From Poseidonocella pacifica (lineage in GTDB: Bacteria; Pseudomonadota; Alphaproteobacteria; Rhodobacterales; Rhodobacteraceae), in contig NZ_FOJU01000005.1 in assembly GCF_900111875.1 (NCBI RefSeq), positions 248,001-312,000 on the forward strand: a stretch of 64,000 bases of DNA, written 5' to 3'. Below, piece after piece: positions 44,463 to 52,204 of this stretch; within the stretch, counting starts at the first letter, position 1; each line of letters opens with the position of its first letter. The notes beneath the pieces were generated by a model. It did no database searches. It was not told where the DNA came from and saw nothing but the letters and a program-made list of their open reading frames with translations. A program made the position numbers and the translations under genes.

Positions 44463-45035
44463 CTACTCGCGTACCTCCTCCGCATCCACGCCCCAAAGCC
44501 CGGTCTTGAGCGCCCATCCGCGATAGCCGCCAGCCCCGATACGGCACCAATCAATGTCACATCGACCAAGCTCCGCGATGACACCCGCTTCGAACTGCGC
44601 CGCAACGGCGGCCTCCTCGTCAGGGTTTACCCGCACATCGAGTGGATCGGCATCGACGATGACGTAGCGAACCCCGGACAACAGCGAGTAATGCACCCAG
44701 CCTCCCGCCCCGTCCCGGTCGCGGACGCGGCGCCAATGACCATATTCGGCCGTGATCTCTACGGGAAGGTTGCGGCGTTTGAACACCCAATCGATGCGGT
44801 GGGTCAGCGAAGGACCGCGCCGCACGTTGGCTTCGCTGGCCTTGATGGAGACAAAACGGGGCAGGGGCAAATTCGTGATCGGCCCACGGGTCGGCGGCGC
44901 GACCTCCTGCGGAACAGGCTCTTCCACGGCTTCGGGAGGGGTTTCGGGCACGGTTTCCTGCGCCCCGAGCGCCCCGCCCGTGGTCAGCAGGGCCAGAATC
45001 ACGCCCGCCCGTATCGCGCTGATAACCGCCCTCAT
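44463..45035 (-). CDS. Exported SH3-domain protein
   Basis: 190 residues with a signal peptide (residues 1-25). A proline- and glutamate-rich linker follows, then two SH3_3-type segments: SEANVRRGPSLTHRIDWVFKRRNLPVEITAEYGHWRRVRDRDG and DPLDVRVNPDEEAAVAAQFEAGVIAELGRCDIDWCRIG. Probably a periplasmic cell-wall-binding protein, common in alphaproteobacteria. Divergent from the dehydrogenase at 45139, separated by 103 bases that must hold both promoters. Confidence 0.88.
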   Translation of the reverse strand: MRAVISAIRAGVILALLTTGGALGAQETVPETPPEAVEEPVPQEVAPPTRGPITNLPLPRFVSIKASEANVRRGPSLTHRIDWVFKRRNLPVEITAEYGHWRRVRDRDGAGGWVHYSLLSGVRYVIVDADPLDVRVNPDEEAAVAAQFEAGVIAELGRCDIDWCRIGAGGYRGWALKTGLWGVDAEEVRE

Positions 45036-45138
45036 CACCGTTCCGCCTGTATCTGCCCGCAACCGGTTCTTGTGCCGCCTGCCGTCATGCGGCACCTTGC
45101 CAAAAGCGCAGGGTCTTGGAAAGACAGGGAGAGCCTCA

Positions 45139-46125
45139 ATGCCGCCGGAACGCCTCAGTGTTGTTGTCACGCGACGTTTGCCCGAAGTGGTGGAAACGCG
45201 CATGACGGAGTTGTTCGACGTCAGCTTGCGCGACGACGATGTCCCGATGACCCGCAGCGCGCTCATCGAGGCGATGAAGACTTGCGATGTCCTCGTGCCG
45301 ACGATCACGGATCAAATCGACGCGGCGATGATCTCGGGCGCTGGGGATCGGCTCAAGCTGATCGCCAATTACGGCTCTGGGGTTGATCATATCGACGTGG
45401 CGACGGCCCGGCAGCGGGGCATTCTGGTGTCCAACACGCCCGGCGTAGTGACCGAAGATACTGCCGACATGACGATGGCACTGATCCTCGCGGTCACACG
45501 GCGCATCCCCGAAGGGCTCGCGCTGATGCAGGGCGGCTCCTGGACGGGCTGGGCGCCCACAGCGCTCATGGGCGGGCGCGTCGGCGGTCGGCGGCTCGGG
45601 ATCCTGGGTCTGGGGCGAATCGGTCAGGCCGTAGCCCGCCGTGCCAAGGCTTTCGGGATGCAGATCCATTATCACAACCGCCGCCGGCTTCGCCCCGAGA
45701 TCGAAACCGAACTGGAGGCGACCTATTGGGAAAGTCTCGATCAGATGATCGCCCGCATGGATATTGTCAGCGTCAACTGCCCCCATACGCCCTCTACGTT
45801 CCACCTTTTGAATGCCCGGCGCCTTCGGCTCATGAAGCCGAGCGCGGTTGTGGTGAACACCTCTCGCGGGGAGGTCATCGACGAAAACGCTCTTGTGAGG
45901 CTGTTGCGCGATGGTGGCATCGCGGGTGCGGGGCTTGATGTGTTTGAACGCGGGGCGGAGATAAACCCCGGCCTGCGTGAATTGGGCAACGTGGTGCTGT
46001 TGCCGCATATGGGATCGGCCACGCGCGAAGGGCGCATCGAGATGGGGGAAAAGGTGTTGCTGAACATCAAGACTTTCGCCGATGGCCACCGTCCGCCCGA
46101 TCAGGTCATTCCGGCAATGCTTTGA
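45139..46125 (+). CDS. D-2-hydroxyacid dehydrogenase (glyoxylate/hydroxypyruvate reductase-like)
   Basis: 328 residues. NAD(P)-binding loop ILGLGRIGQAVARRAKAFG; catalytic Arg in VVNTSRGEVIDE, Glu in the ERGAEINPGL region, and His in VVLLPHMGSATREGR. Substrate side ANYGSGVDHIDVATARQRGILVSNTPGVVTEDTADM. Such enzymes reduce glyoxylate or hydroxypyruvate, which fits one-carbon/serine-cycle metabolism, but the exact substrate is inferred. Confidence 0.88.
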   Translation: MPPERLSVVVTRRLPEVVETRMTELFDVSLRDDDVPMTRSALIEAMKTCDVLVPTITDQIDAAMISGAGDRLKLIANYGSGVDHIDVATARQRGILVSNTPGVVTEDTADMTMALILAVTRRIPEGLALMQGGSWTGWAPTALMGGRVGGRRLGILGLGRIGQAVARRAKAFGMQIHYHNRRRLRPEIETELEATYWESLDQMIARMDIVSVNCPHTPSTFHLLNARRLRLMKPSAVVVNTSRGEVIDENALVRLLRDGGIAGAGLDVFERGAEINPGLRELGNVVLLPHMGSATREGRIEMGEKVLLNIKTFADGHRPPDQVIPAML

Positions 46126-46140
46126 TGAGATCTGGTGAAT

Positions 46141-46187
46141 TGGAGCGGGCGACGGGAATCGAACCCGTATCATCAGCTTGGAAGGCT
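46141..46187 (-). other. Displaced 3' half of tRNA-Gly(UCC): left attachment junction of the island
   Basis: 47 bases identical to 46278-46324, the 3' half (T arm, variable region, part of the anticodon arm, and CCA) of the intact tRNA-Gly nearby. The match ends in CTTGGAAGGCT (46177-46187), which also begins the matching 5' half at 60847. Joined, the two halves would give a complete tRNA-Gly gene. This is the left end of the inserted element. Confidence 0.85.
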
Positions 46188-46277
46188 TGTGCTCAAAATA
46201 GGAACAACTTTTCCACTTCAAACACTTAAGTCGCGTCATCCGAAGATTTTGTCGGCGGTGTGTCGGGAATGAAATTC

Positions 46278-46351
46278 TGGAGCGGGCGACGGGAATCGAA
46301 CCCGTATCATCAGCTTGGAAGGCTGAGGTCTTACCATTACACAACGCCCGC
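46278..46351 (-). tRNA. tRNA-Gly (anticodon UCC), CCA encoded
   Basis: 74 bases including encoded CCA (46278-46280). Acceptor GCGGGCG pairs with CGCCCGC; the T loop holds GGGTTCGATTCCC; the anticodon loop CTTCCAA gives anticodon UCC. It reads GGA/GGG glycine codons. It lies just inside the left island junction, and its 5' leader differs from that of the broken chromosomal copy at 60847-60884, so it seems to be an element-borne replacement. Confidence 0.95.
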
Positions 46352-46567
46352 CCAGTAAACTAAGCATGTATTTCATGGTTCGAGTGAGGTCAAGTGACCC
46401 TTGGAGGTGCTCGGAAAACTTGGTCTAACATCGAGACTTCGCGTGACCGCTCTTGGTGACTCAGGTCAGCTATAAGCTTCACAGGGTGCTGAAAAACTCG
46501 GACCTCGGACCTCGACGCCCATTCCGGAACATGGTTCATCGCCATCAGGGTTTGGACGGAGGTGGCG
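46352..46567. other. Left-end island spacer with IS terminal-like sequence
   Basis: 216 bases without a gene. The first part is the 5' leader of the intact tRNA-Gly. CAGGGTGCTGAAAAACTCGG at about 46485-46504 looks like the terminal repeat of the IS whose transposase remnant follows at 46568. Confidence 0.4.
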
Positions 46568-46714
46568 ATGCGCGTATCGGACGAGGTTGCAGGATCACTG
46601 TTCTGCTACGTCGATATCGAGGAACGGATTCTGACGCGGCATCCGCTGCGCACGATCCGGGCTGTCGTCAACGACGCACTGCGTTCGCTGGATGACGACT
46701 TTGATCGGCTCTAA
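46568..46714 (+). pseudogene. N-terminal fragment of an IS5/IS1182-type transposase
   Basis: 48 residues (LFCYVDIEERILTRHPLRTI and VVNDALRSLDDDFDRL) match the start of transposases that begin with a phe/tyr-vDLE-RVP-DHPLR motif. The reading frame stops where the resolvase gene on the other strand begins to lose similarity, so the IS was cut off at this junction. Only the N-terminal tenth of the protein remains. Confidence 0.65.
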
Positions 46715-47213
46715 GCAGGGGAAGGTCAAAGCGTCGGCCTTCCTCATCGCGCATATGGCGCACCTCGTCACGCTGAGCGACCGAGAGGGCAGGGGGGCTG
46801 CCTCCCACGCGACCGCGCTTCTTCGCGGACTCCTGTCCCTCCCTGGTGCGCTCAGAAATCCTCTCGCGCTCAAAATGAGCGATAGAGGCGAAGACATGGA
46901 AGATCAGACGGCCTGCGGGCGTCGTGGTGTCGATGTCCTCGGCCAGCGACCGAAACCCGCCGCCGCGCTCCTTGATGGCCTCTACGATGTCGAGAAGGTC
47001 ACGCAGCGACCGTGCAAGGCGGTCGTACTTGGTGACGACGATCACGTCGCCCTGGCGAATCTGATCGAGGAGCTGGTCGAGCTGCGGGCGCTTCCTGGTC
47101 GAGCCGCTGATCTTGTCCGCGAAGATGCGCTCCGCTCCTGCGACTGTCAGGGCGTCGGTCTGTGCATCGAGGATGCTGGTGTCTGTGGGGACGCGGGCAT
47201 AGCCAAAGATCAT
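46668..47213 (-). pseudogene. Serine recombinase (resolvase/invertase), probably inactive
   Basis: 181 residues. Resolvase catalytic domain: FGYARVPTDTSILDAQTDALTVAGAERIFADKISG, VVTKYDRLARSLRDLLDIVEAI and the SIAHFERERISERTREG helix. The nucleophilic Ser of the ARVSTD motif is Pro at residue 9; a single T-to-C change (TCC to CCC) explains this. The C terminus departs from the usual HTH after MRDEEGR and overlaps the truncated IS at 46568. Both changes suggest a dead gene. Confidence 0.8.
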
Positions 47214-47408
47214 GATTCATGCTGCCATAAACGTCCCAAAACTCAAAAGGTTTTGTCAGAGGGTTTTGTCCCGCTCAAGCCATTGGTTCTGCGTGAGGCA
47301 AGGGAGAGGGACAAAACCGACATGGTGTGATTGCGGCGACCGTTCTCCGGTGGCGAACGAGGTCCGGTATGTTGGCCTCATGGATAAAAGCCGTGAGGAG
47401 AACGACCT

Positions 47409-48335
47409 ATGGAACACTATGCCGGCTTGGATGTGTCGCTGAAAGAGATTTCGATTTGTGTCGTCGATGGGGATGGAAAGACCGTCGCGCGTGGTGCCTG
47501 TCCTGCTGATCCCGAAGGCATGGCAGGCTGGTTTCGCAACCGGTCGCTAAACCCTCTTCGGATTGTGCACGAGAGTGGGATGCTCTCGATCTGGCTACAG
47601 CGCGGTCTTGCACGGCTCGGCCTGCCCGCCACCTGCATCGATGCGCGCAAGGCGCACAAAGCCCTCTCTGCGCGGCTCAACAAATCCGATGCCGCCGATG
47701 CAGAAGGGCTGGCGCAGCTCGCCCGCACCGGCTGGTTCACGCCGGTCCATATCCGCATGACAGGCATCAGTCAGGGGCGACAGCGGCAGGCGTTCCGTGA
47801 CCAACTGGCTGCGGCAGGTGAGGCGAACCCGGTGCTGCGTGTCATTGCCGATGGGTTCATTGTCGCCCATGACACCCTGTGTCAAGCGGCAGACGACCTA
47901 GACAAAGCCGTGAAGAGAAAAGCCAAAGAGCACCCCGTGGCACGCCGCCTGATGAGTATTCCCGGCGTCGGCCCGGTCAACGCGCTCAGCTTCATCGCTT
48001 TGGTCGACAATCCAAACCGCTTCAGCCGGACCTCGGACGTAGGAGCTTTCCTCGGGTTGACGCCCCGACGCCACCAGTCTGGGGAGGTGGACTGGTCTGG
48101 GCGTGTGTCGAAATGCGGCGACGGTGCGATGCGCGGTCTGCTGTTCGAGGCGGCGTCTTGCGTGATCCGTCAGGTGAAACGCTTCTCGCCTCTGAAAAGC
48201 TGGGCTGTACGATTGGCCGGGCGGCGCGGAATCCGCAAGGCCGCCGTCGCAACCGCGCGCAAGATCGCCGTGCTGATGTTGACCCTCTGGAAGAGCAAGA
48301 TCTCATATCAATGGACAAAGGAGGCCACCGCCTGA
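47409..48335 (+). CDS. IS110-family transposase (copy 1)
   Basis: 308 residues. RuvC-like DEDD N-terminal domain (YAGLDVSLKEISICVVDGDG; SARLNKSDAADAEGLAQLARTGWF) and C-terminal Transposase_20 domain with the catalytic-Ser region (LMSIPGVGPVNALSFIALVDNPNRF, FLGLTPRRHQSGEVDWSGRVSKCGDGAMRGLLFEAA). These enzymes use an element-encoded guide RNA to choose target and donor. Differs from copy 2 by one residue (Met/Val at about 38). Confidence 0.93.
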   Translation: MEHYAGLDVSLKEISICVVDGDGKTVARGACPADPEGMAGWFRNRSLNPLRIVHESGMLSIWLQRGLARLGLPATCIDARKAHKALSARLNKSDAADAEGLAQLARTGWFTPVHIRMTGISQGRQRQAFRDQLAAAGEANPVLRVIADGFIVAHDTLCQAADDLDKAVKRKAKEHPVARRLMSIPGVGPVNALSFIALVDNPNRFSRTSDVGAFLGLTPRRHQSGEVDWSGRVSKCGDGAMRGLLFEAASCVIRQVKRFSPLKSWAVRLAGRRGIRKAAVATARKIAVLMLTLWKSKISYQWTKEATA

Positions 48336-48566
48336 TCTGAGTTCCCGCCAGGAGCGGCGGGAAGCGAAGTCCCGACGGGACGGAGGTTGATCGATCTCGT
48401 AAAAACGGTTGGGATGCAGGCTCGCCTGCTCACCCCGCAAACGACATTGGAGACGATCCACCACCGAACACCATCATGAGGCGCATCCGCGACCTCGGAG
48501 AGAACCATGACCCCGGACGGACAACCCGCTCACCCGCTTGACAAAGCCGCAATCAGAGAACCGTTT
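48336..48566 (+). ncRNA. Candidate bridge/seek RNA region in IS110 3' tail (copy 1)
   Basis: Non-coding tail with strong hairpins: TTCCCGCC (48342-48349) pairs with GGCGGGAA (48356-48363), and GTCCC (48369-48373) with GGGAC (48377-48381). IS1111-like members encode their guide RNA downstream of the transposase. The guide loops cannot be assigned by eye. Confidence 0.45.
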
Positions 48567-48675
48567 TTGCCGATGTGGTTTTGGCATGGGGTTTCTGTCA
48601 GTAGGTGATAGCGGTTATCTTCGCCAACCTCCCTATGTTAGTCTGTAGGAGTCGCTGAGAGAGGCCTAGGACGCT
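48567..48675 (+). promoter_or_regulatory. Leader of the small membrane/pentapeptide module
   Basis: 109 bases between the IS110 right end and the small membrane gene. It is AT-richer than chromosomal DNA and presumably holds the promoter of the two-gene module. No clear boxes can be assigned. Confidence 0.3.
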
Positions 48676-48873
48676 ATGGGTGGAATCATTCTTGAAAAAT
48701 GGAAACATATCATAGCCCTATGCGGCGTGATTGTAGCTGCCGTAGGTATCTATCTCTCTTATTCTGCTGGCGAAGACGACCAAAAGCTATTTGCACCTGA
48801 AGTAATCGACCAAAGTGAAGGAAGCGGAAACTCCGTGGTTATCGGAAATAGTAATAAAGTTGATCGGCAATGA
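48676..48873 (+). CDS. Small membrane protein with Gly-Asn motif tail
   Basis: 65 residues: one transmembrane helix (residues 10-29, HIIALCGVIVAAVGIYLSYS), then a polar tail ending EGSGNSVVIGNSNKVDRQ. The tail motif SVVIG-N-S-N-K-V recurs in the next gene's mature N terminus (SVVIGSENTV), suggesting the two proteins pair through this segment. The stop overlaps the next ATG by four bases. No family recognised. AT-rich compared with chromosomal genes. Confidence 0.65.
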   Translation: MGGIILEKWKHIIALCGVIVAAVGIYLSYSAGEDDQKLFAPEVIDQSEGSGNSVVIGNSNKVDRQ

Positions 48874-50330
48874 GGCTGTGGAACCAATCACTTTTTACTC
48901 TGGCATTTCTAATGGTTGCTGTCTGGGCGCACGCACAAAGCATTGATCAAGGTGGTTCTCGATGTTCCAGCGTAGTAATAGGGTCGGAGAATACTGTTAC
49001 ACTGCACTGTAGCTCTCTTGATGACGAGACTCGCCAACAGCTTGAAGAGCTTGTGGCTAGCACCGTCAACATAAGAGCCTCATCAGAAGAACTGACTCTT
49101 GCTGTTGCCAACCAATTATTACCCAGATTGCGAGAAATCAAACGATCCATAAAAACGCTGCAGTTATCAAGTACAGACAATGCCCAACTCCTAGAACTCG
49201 TCCGAACAGGCCAAGTCGACCTAGCAAACCAAGTTCTTGAATCAATGCTTCAAACACGAAATGAGATCAGCGGGCTGCGGGATATGATTGATCGTAGAAC
49301 CACATTGGATCGCTTCAATACTGCGTTGGAAAGCCGCGATGGTGCGGCACGAAACTACGGCGAACTGTTCTCCACGATGAACTACTGGGGCGAAGCTTTC
49401 ACCGGACGCGATTTCGCTTCCCTAAATTTTACAGGTCAAGATCTGTCAGGAAACGATTTCACCCAAGCAAATCTGGAATTTTCAAAAGGAGCGGAAGCTA
49501 ATTTTTCCGATGCAATTCTGACGCGATCGGCATTCGAAGTGGCTGATTTTTCCAACGCTATCTTCCGTAACACGACGCTACAGGATGTAACTGCCCGTTT
49601 GGCATGGTTTAACGGTTCGGATTTCTTTCGCGCCAATCTGCAAGGGTCTTCGATTCTTTTCTCAGACCTGCGAGGCGCTGACTTCAGCGAAGCGGATTTA
49701 AACAACGTAACCTTAGCTTTTTCCGACCTTCGGGGTGCCAAGTTCGATGGCGCCAATATGTCCGGCGCTACCCTGTTGGGCTCCAACGTCGAAGGTGCAA
49801 CATTTGCTGGCACGATATTGTCCAAGACGGATGTAATGGGCGTTCTTGGCCTAGCGAGCGAGGTGACATCCCACGAGGGTTTATGCGAATCGAGAGCGCG
49901 TCTTGATGAGCGAGTGTTGACAGGCGCTGATGCTCAAGAAGGACTCGGGCAAGCATGGGATGATCTGGAACTCTACTTCTTTGAAGTCTGGGAAGCTCCT
50001 GATCTTCAATCGCGTTGGAAGCGCGATCTCTATTTTAGCAAGTTCCTGACCTTGTTCGGTTTCCACCCAGGAAAGTACCCTGACTGCGGCTTTCTCGGTG
50101 GCTTCGCCGACGGCTACGCTCCAAGTATCAGGCTCGGATACAATATAAATTTGGCCGCTGATCTGCTTGAAAAGCCACAGTTCGAAGCTGAGTTCATGAG
50201 AGCTCGAAGCGAGATACTCGGTGAGTTGGTGCGATTTCGCGTGCCTGCACGAGTGTGGGAGCAAAACAAGGCCTGTGGCAATCGCTCGCTACTCACGCGC
50301 AATGAGTGTAGGGGATATGGGTTATACTAG
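48870..50330 (+). CDS. Exported pentapeptide-repeat protein of unknown function
   Basis: 486 residues. Signal peptide (residues 1-22, ending AHAQS); then the motif SSVVIGSENTVTLHC; a helical, probably coiled-coil stretch (about residues 50-150); a pentapeptide-repeat solenoid at about residues 165-315 (LNFTGQDLSGNDFTQANLEF, ADFSEADLNNVTLAFSDLRGAKFDGANMSGATL); and a C-terminal globular part with several cysteines (CESRA, PDCGF, NKACGN, RNECRG). Translationally coupled to the small membrane protein. Codon use and AT content differ from the chromosome. Lies between two IS110 copies; role unknown. Confidence 0.8.
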   Translation: MRLWNQSLFTLAFLMVAVWAHAQSIDQGGSRCSSVVIGSENTVTLHCSSLDDETRQQLEELVASTVNIRASSEELTLAVANQLLPRLREIKRSIKTLQLSSTDNAQLLELVRTGQVDLANQVLESMLQTRNEISGLRDMIDRRTTLDRFNTALESRDGAARNYGELFSTMNYWGEAFTGRDFASLNFTGQDLSGNDFTQANLEFSKGAEANFSDAILTRSAFEVADFSNAIFRNTTLQDVTARLAWFNGSDFFRANLQGSSILFSDLRGADFSEADLNNVTLAFSDLRGAKFDGANMSGATLLGSNVEGATFAGTILSKTDVMGVLGLASEVTSHEGLCESRARLDERVLTGADAQEGLGQAWDDLELYFFEVWEAPDLQSRWKRDLYFSKFLTLFGFHPGKYPDCGFLGGFADGYAPSIRLGYNINLAADLLEKPQFEAEFMRARSEILGELVRFRVPARVWEQNKACGNRSLLTRNECRGYGLY

Positions 50331-50475
50331 CCAAAATCTCTGGACTTGCCGCCAAAACTCAACCGTTTCTGTCACCGGCAAAACCGACATGGTGTGATTG
50401 CGGCGACCGTTCTCCGGTGGCGAACGAGGTCCGGTATGTTGGCCTCATGGATAAAAGCCGTGAGGAGAACGACCT

Positions 50476-51402
50476 ATGGAACACTATGCCGGCTTGGATG
50501 TGTCGCTGAAAGAGATTTCGATTTGTGTCGTCGATGGGGATGGAAAGACCGTCGCGCGTGGTGCCTGTCCTGCTGATCCCGAAGGCGTGGCAGGCTGGTT
50601 TCGCAACCGGTCGCTAAACCCTCTTCGGATTGTGCACGAGAGTGGGATGCTCTCGATCTGGCTACAGCGCGGTCTTGCACGGCTCGGCCTGCCCGCCACC
50701 TGCATCGATGCGCGCAAGGCGCACAAAGCCCTCTCTGCGCGGCTCAACAAATCCGATGCCGCCGATGCAGAAGGGCTGGCGCAGCTCGCCCGCACCGGCT
50801 GGTTCACGCCGGTCCATATCCGCATGACAGGCATCAGTCAGGGGCGACAGCGGCAGGCGTTCCGTGACCAACTGGCTGCGGCAGGTGAGGCGAACCCGGT
50901 GCTGCGTGTCATTGCCGATGGGTTCATTGTCGCCCATGACACCCTGTGTCAAGCGGCAGACGACCTAGACAAAGCCGTGAAGAGAAAAGCCAAAGAGCAC
51001 CCCGTGGCACGCCGCCTGATGAGTATTCCCGGCGTCGGCCCGGTCAACGCGCTCAGCTTCATCGCTTTGGTCGACAATCCAAACCGCTTCAGCCGGACCT
51101 CGGACGTAGGAGCTTTCCTCGGGTTGACGCCCCGACGCCACCAGTCTGGGGAGGTGGACTGGTCTGGGCGTGTGTCGAAATGCGGCGACGGTGCGATGCG
51201 CGGTCTGCTGTTCGAGGCGGCGTCTTGCGTGATCCGTCAGGTGAAACGCTTCTCGCCTCTGAAAAGCTGGGCTGTACGATTGGCCGGGCGGCGCGGAATC
51301 CGCAAGGCCGCCGTCGCAACCGCGCGCAAGATCGCCGTGCTGATGTTGACCCTCTGGAAGAGCAAGATCTCATATCAATGGACAAAGGAGGCCACCGCCT
51401 GA
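50476..51402 (+). CDS. IS110-family transposase (copy 2)
   Basis: 308 residues, identical to the protein at 47409 except for Val in place of Met at about residue 38 (DPEGVAG). All motifs of the RuvC-like DEDD domain and the C-terminal Transposase_20 domain are intact, so both copies look active. Confidence 0.93.
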   Translation: MEHYAGLDVSLKEISICVVDGDGKTVARGACPADPEGVAGWFRNRSLNPLRIVHESGMLSIWLQRGLARLGLPATCIDARKAHKALSARLNKSDAADAEGLAQLARTGWFTPVHIRMTGISQGRQRQAFRDQLAAAGEANPVLRVIADGFIVAHDTLCQAADDLDKAVKRKAKEHPVARRLMSIPGVGPVNALSFIALVDNPNRFSRTSDVGAFLGLTPRRHQSGEVDWSGRVSKCGDGAMRGLLFEAASCVIRQVKRFSPLKSWAVRLAGRRGIRKAAVATARKIAVLMLTLWKSKISYQWTKEATA

Positions 51403-51632
51403 TCTGAGTTCCCGCCAGGAGCGGCGGGAAGCGAAGTCCCGACGGGACGGAGGTTGATCGATCTCGTAAAACGGTTGGGATGCAGGCTCGCCTGCTCACC
51501 CCGCAAACGACATTGGAGACGATCCACCACCGAACACCATCATGAGGCGCATCCGCGACCTCGGAGAGAACCATGACCCCGGACGGACAACCCGCTCACC
51601 CGCTTGACAAAGCCGCAATCAGAGAACCGTTT
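51403..51632 (+). ncRNA. Candidate bridge/seek RNA region in IS110 3' tail (copy 2)
   Basis: Same structured tail as copy 1, one base shorter (one A missing in the A run of CTCGTAAAACGG). The conserved hairpins suggest a functional RNA, but transcription is not shown by sequence alone. Confidence 0.42.
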
Positions 51633-51669
51633 AAGATAGCCGCTTTCTAGGTTTAGACAGGCGATTGAA

Positions 51670-51933
51670 ATGACCTATCTTTTAGAATTACTCCAAAAAT
51701 GCGTCGATTTAGTCGGTAAAACTGTTTTTGGCAGCACGGAAATTACCAAGTCGGCGGTGGATATACGAACACTATTGTGTTTCGTTCTGTTTGCTGTGTT
51801 TTTATACTCTAGCTTAGGAATGGTTGGATTCTTAGAATCAGAATTTATTGAATTTTGCGTGTGGGTTGTCGCAAGCACACCTCTTGCACTAGTTTTTGTC
51901 GCGCGCCATCAAAGATTAAAAAACATAAAGTAA
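51670..51933 (+). CDS. Small two-span membrane protein of unknown function
   Basis: 87 residues with two hydrophobic helices (TLLCFVLFAVFLYSSLGMVGFL and FIEFCVWVVASTPLALVFVA) and a basic C-terminal tail. Very AT-rich compared with the rest of the window, a sign of recent transfer. It sits between the right end of IS110 copy 2 and an IS5-type remnant. No family recognised; it may be part of the same imported cargo as the genes at 48676-50330. Confidence 0.5.
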   Translation: MTYLLELLQKCVDLVGKTVFGSTEITKSAVDIRTLLCFVLFAVFLYSSLGMVGFLESEFIEFCVWVVASTPLALVFVARHQRLKNIK

Positions 51934-51962
51934 AATCATGGAGACACAGTATGGGTTTGATC

Positions 51963-52204
51963 GGCATTGTTGCAGAACTCACGCGTGAGGCATGACTTCC
52001 CCTTACCCCGCTGGCGTTATGCTACGCGAATGATCTCGGCAGTGCCGAGGGCATTGAAGCGGTTCATTAATGCAATGCGGACGTGGATCTCGGCGGTTTG
52101 GCGGTCGGGGTCTCTCGCGGCGATGCGTTCACCGAATGCCTCGAGACATCGCATCTTGGCCTCGACCCGGTGACCTTCCCCCCGGTATCCGGGCCATTGC
52201 GAAC
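51963..52204 (-). pseudogene. IS5-family transposase, C-terminal remnant
   Basis: A terminal-repeat-like GGCATTGTTGCAGAA (51963-51977) is followed on the minus strand by about 60 codons of the end of an IS5-family transposase (QWPGYRGEGHRVEAKMRCLE, FGERIAARDPDRQTAEIHVR, ALMNRFNALGTAEIIRVA). The similarity ends at 52204, where the IS3-family element begins. The rest of the IS5 copy is not found on the other side. Confidence 0.7.

Larger units (their letters stand above)
47312..48566 (+). mobile_element. IS110-family insertion sequence, copy 1
   Basis: 1255 bases that match copy 2 (50379-51632) except for one A/G substitution and one extra A in the 3' tail. Borders were set where the two copies stop matching (CAAAACCGACATGG at the left, GAGAACCGTTT at the right). 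About 97 bases precede and 231 follow the transposase gene; the long 3' tail fits the IS1111-like group. No target duplication is visible. Confidence 0.85.
50379..51632 (+). mobile_element. IS110-family insertion sequence, copy 2
   Basis: 1254 bases, same orientation as copy 1 and almost identical, so the two inserted recently or by duplication. With copy 1 it flanks the membrane/pentapeptide module (48567-50378). IS110 elements do not normally form composite transposons, but recombination between the copies would delete the module. Confidence 0.85.

Noticed and set aside
43479-45386. 635-codon open frame on the plus strand
   Set aside because: It runs antisense through the FAD/SelD fusion and the SH3 gene, both of which have clear domains; the translation shows no domain and is Arg/Gly-rich as expected of a shadow frame.
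45136-46344. Minus-strand frame starting MCNGKTSAFQ within the tRNA-Gly gene
   Set aside because: It is translation of the tRNA gene and antisense of the hydroxyacid dehydrogenase. The same MCNGKTSAFQ start appears at 60877 before the integrase, where it is again only the tRNA fragment.
47312-51632. Composite transposon formed by the two IS110 copies
   Set aside because: IS110-family elements move by guide RNA-directed recombination and are not known to mobilise the DNA between two copies; no flanking duplication is visible.
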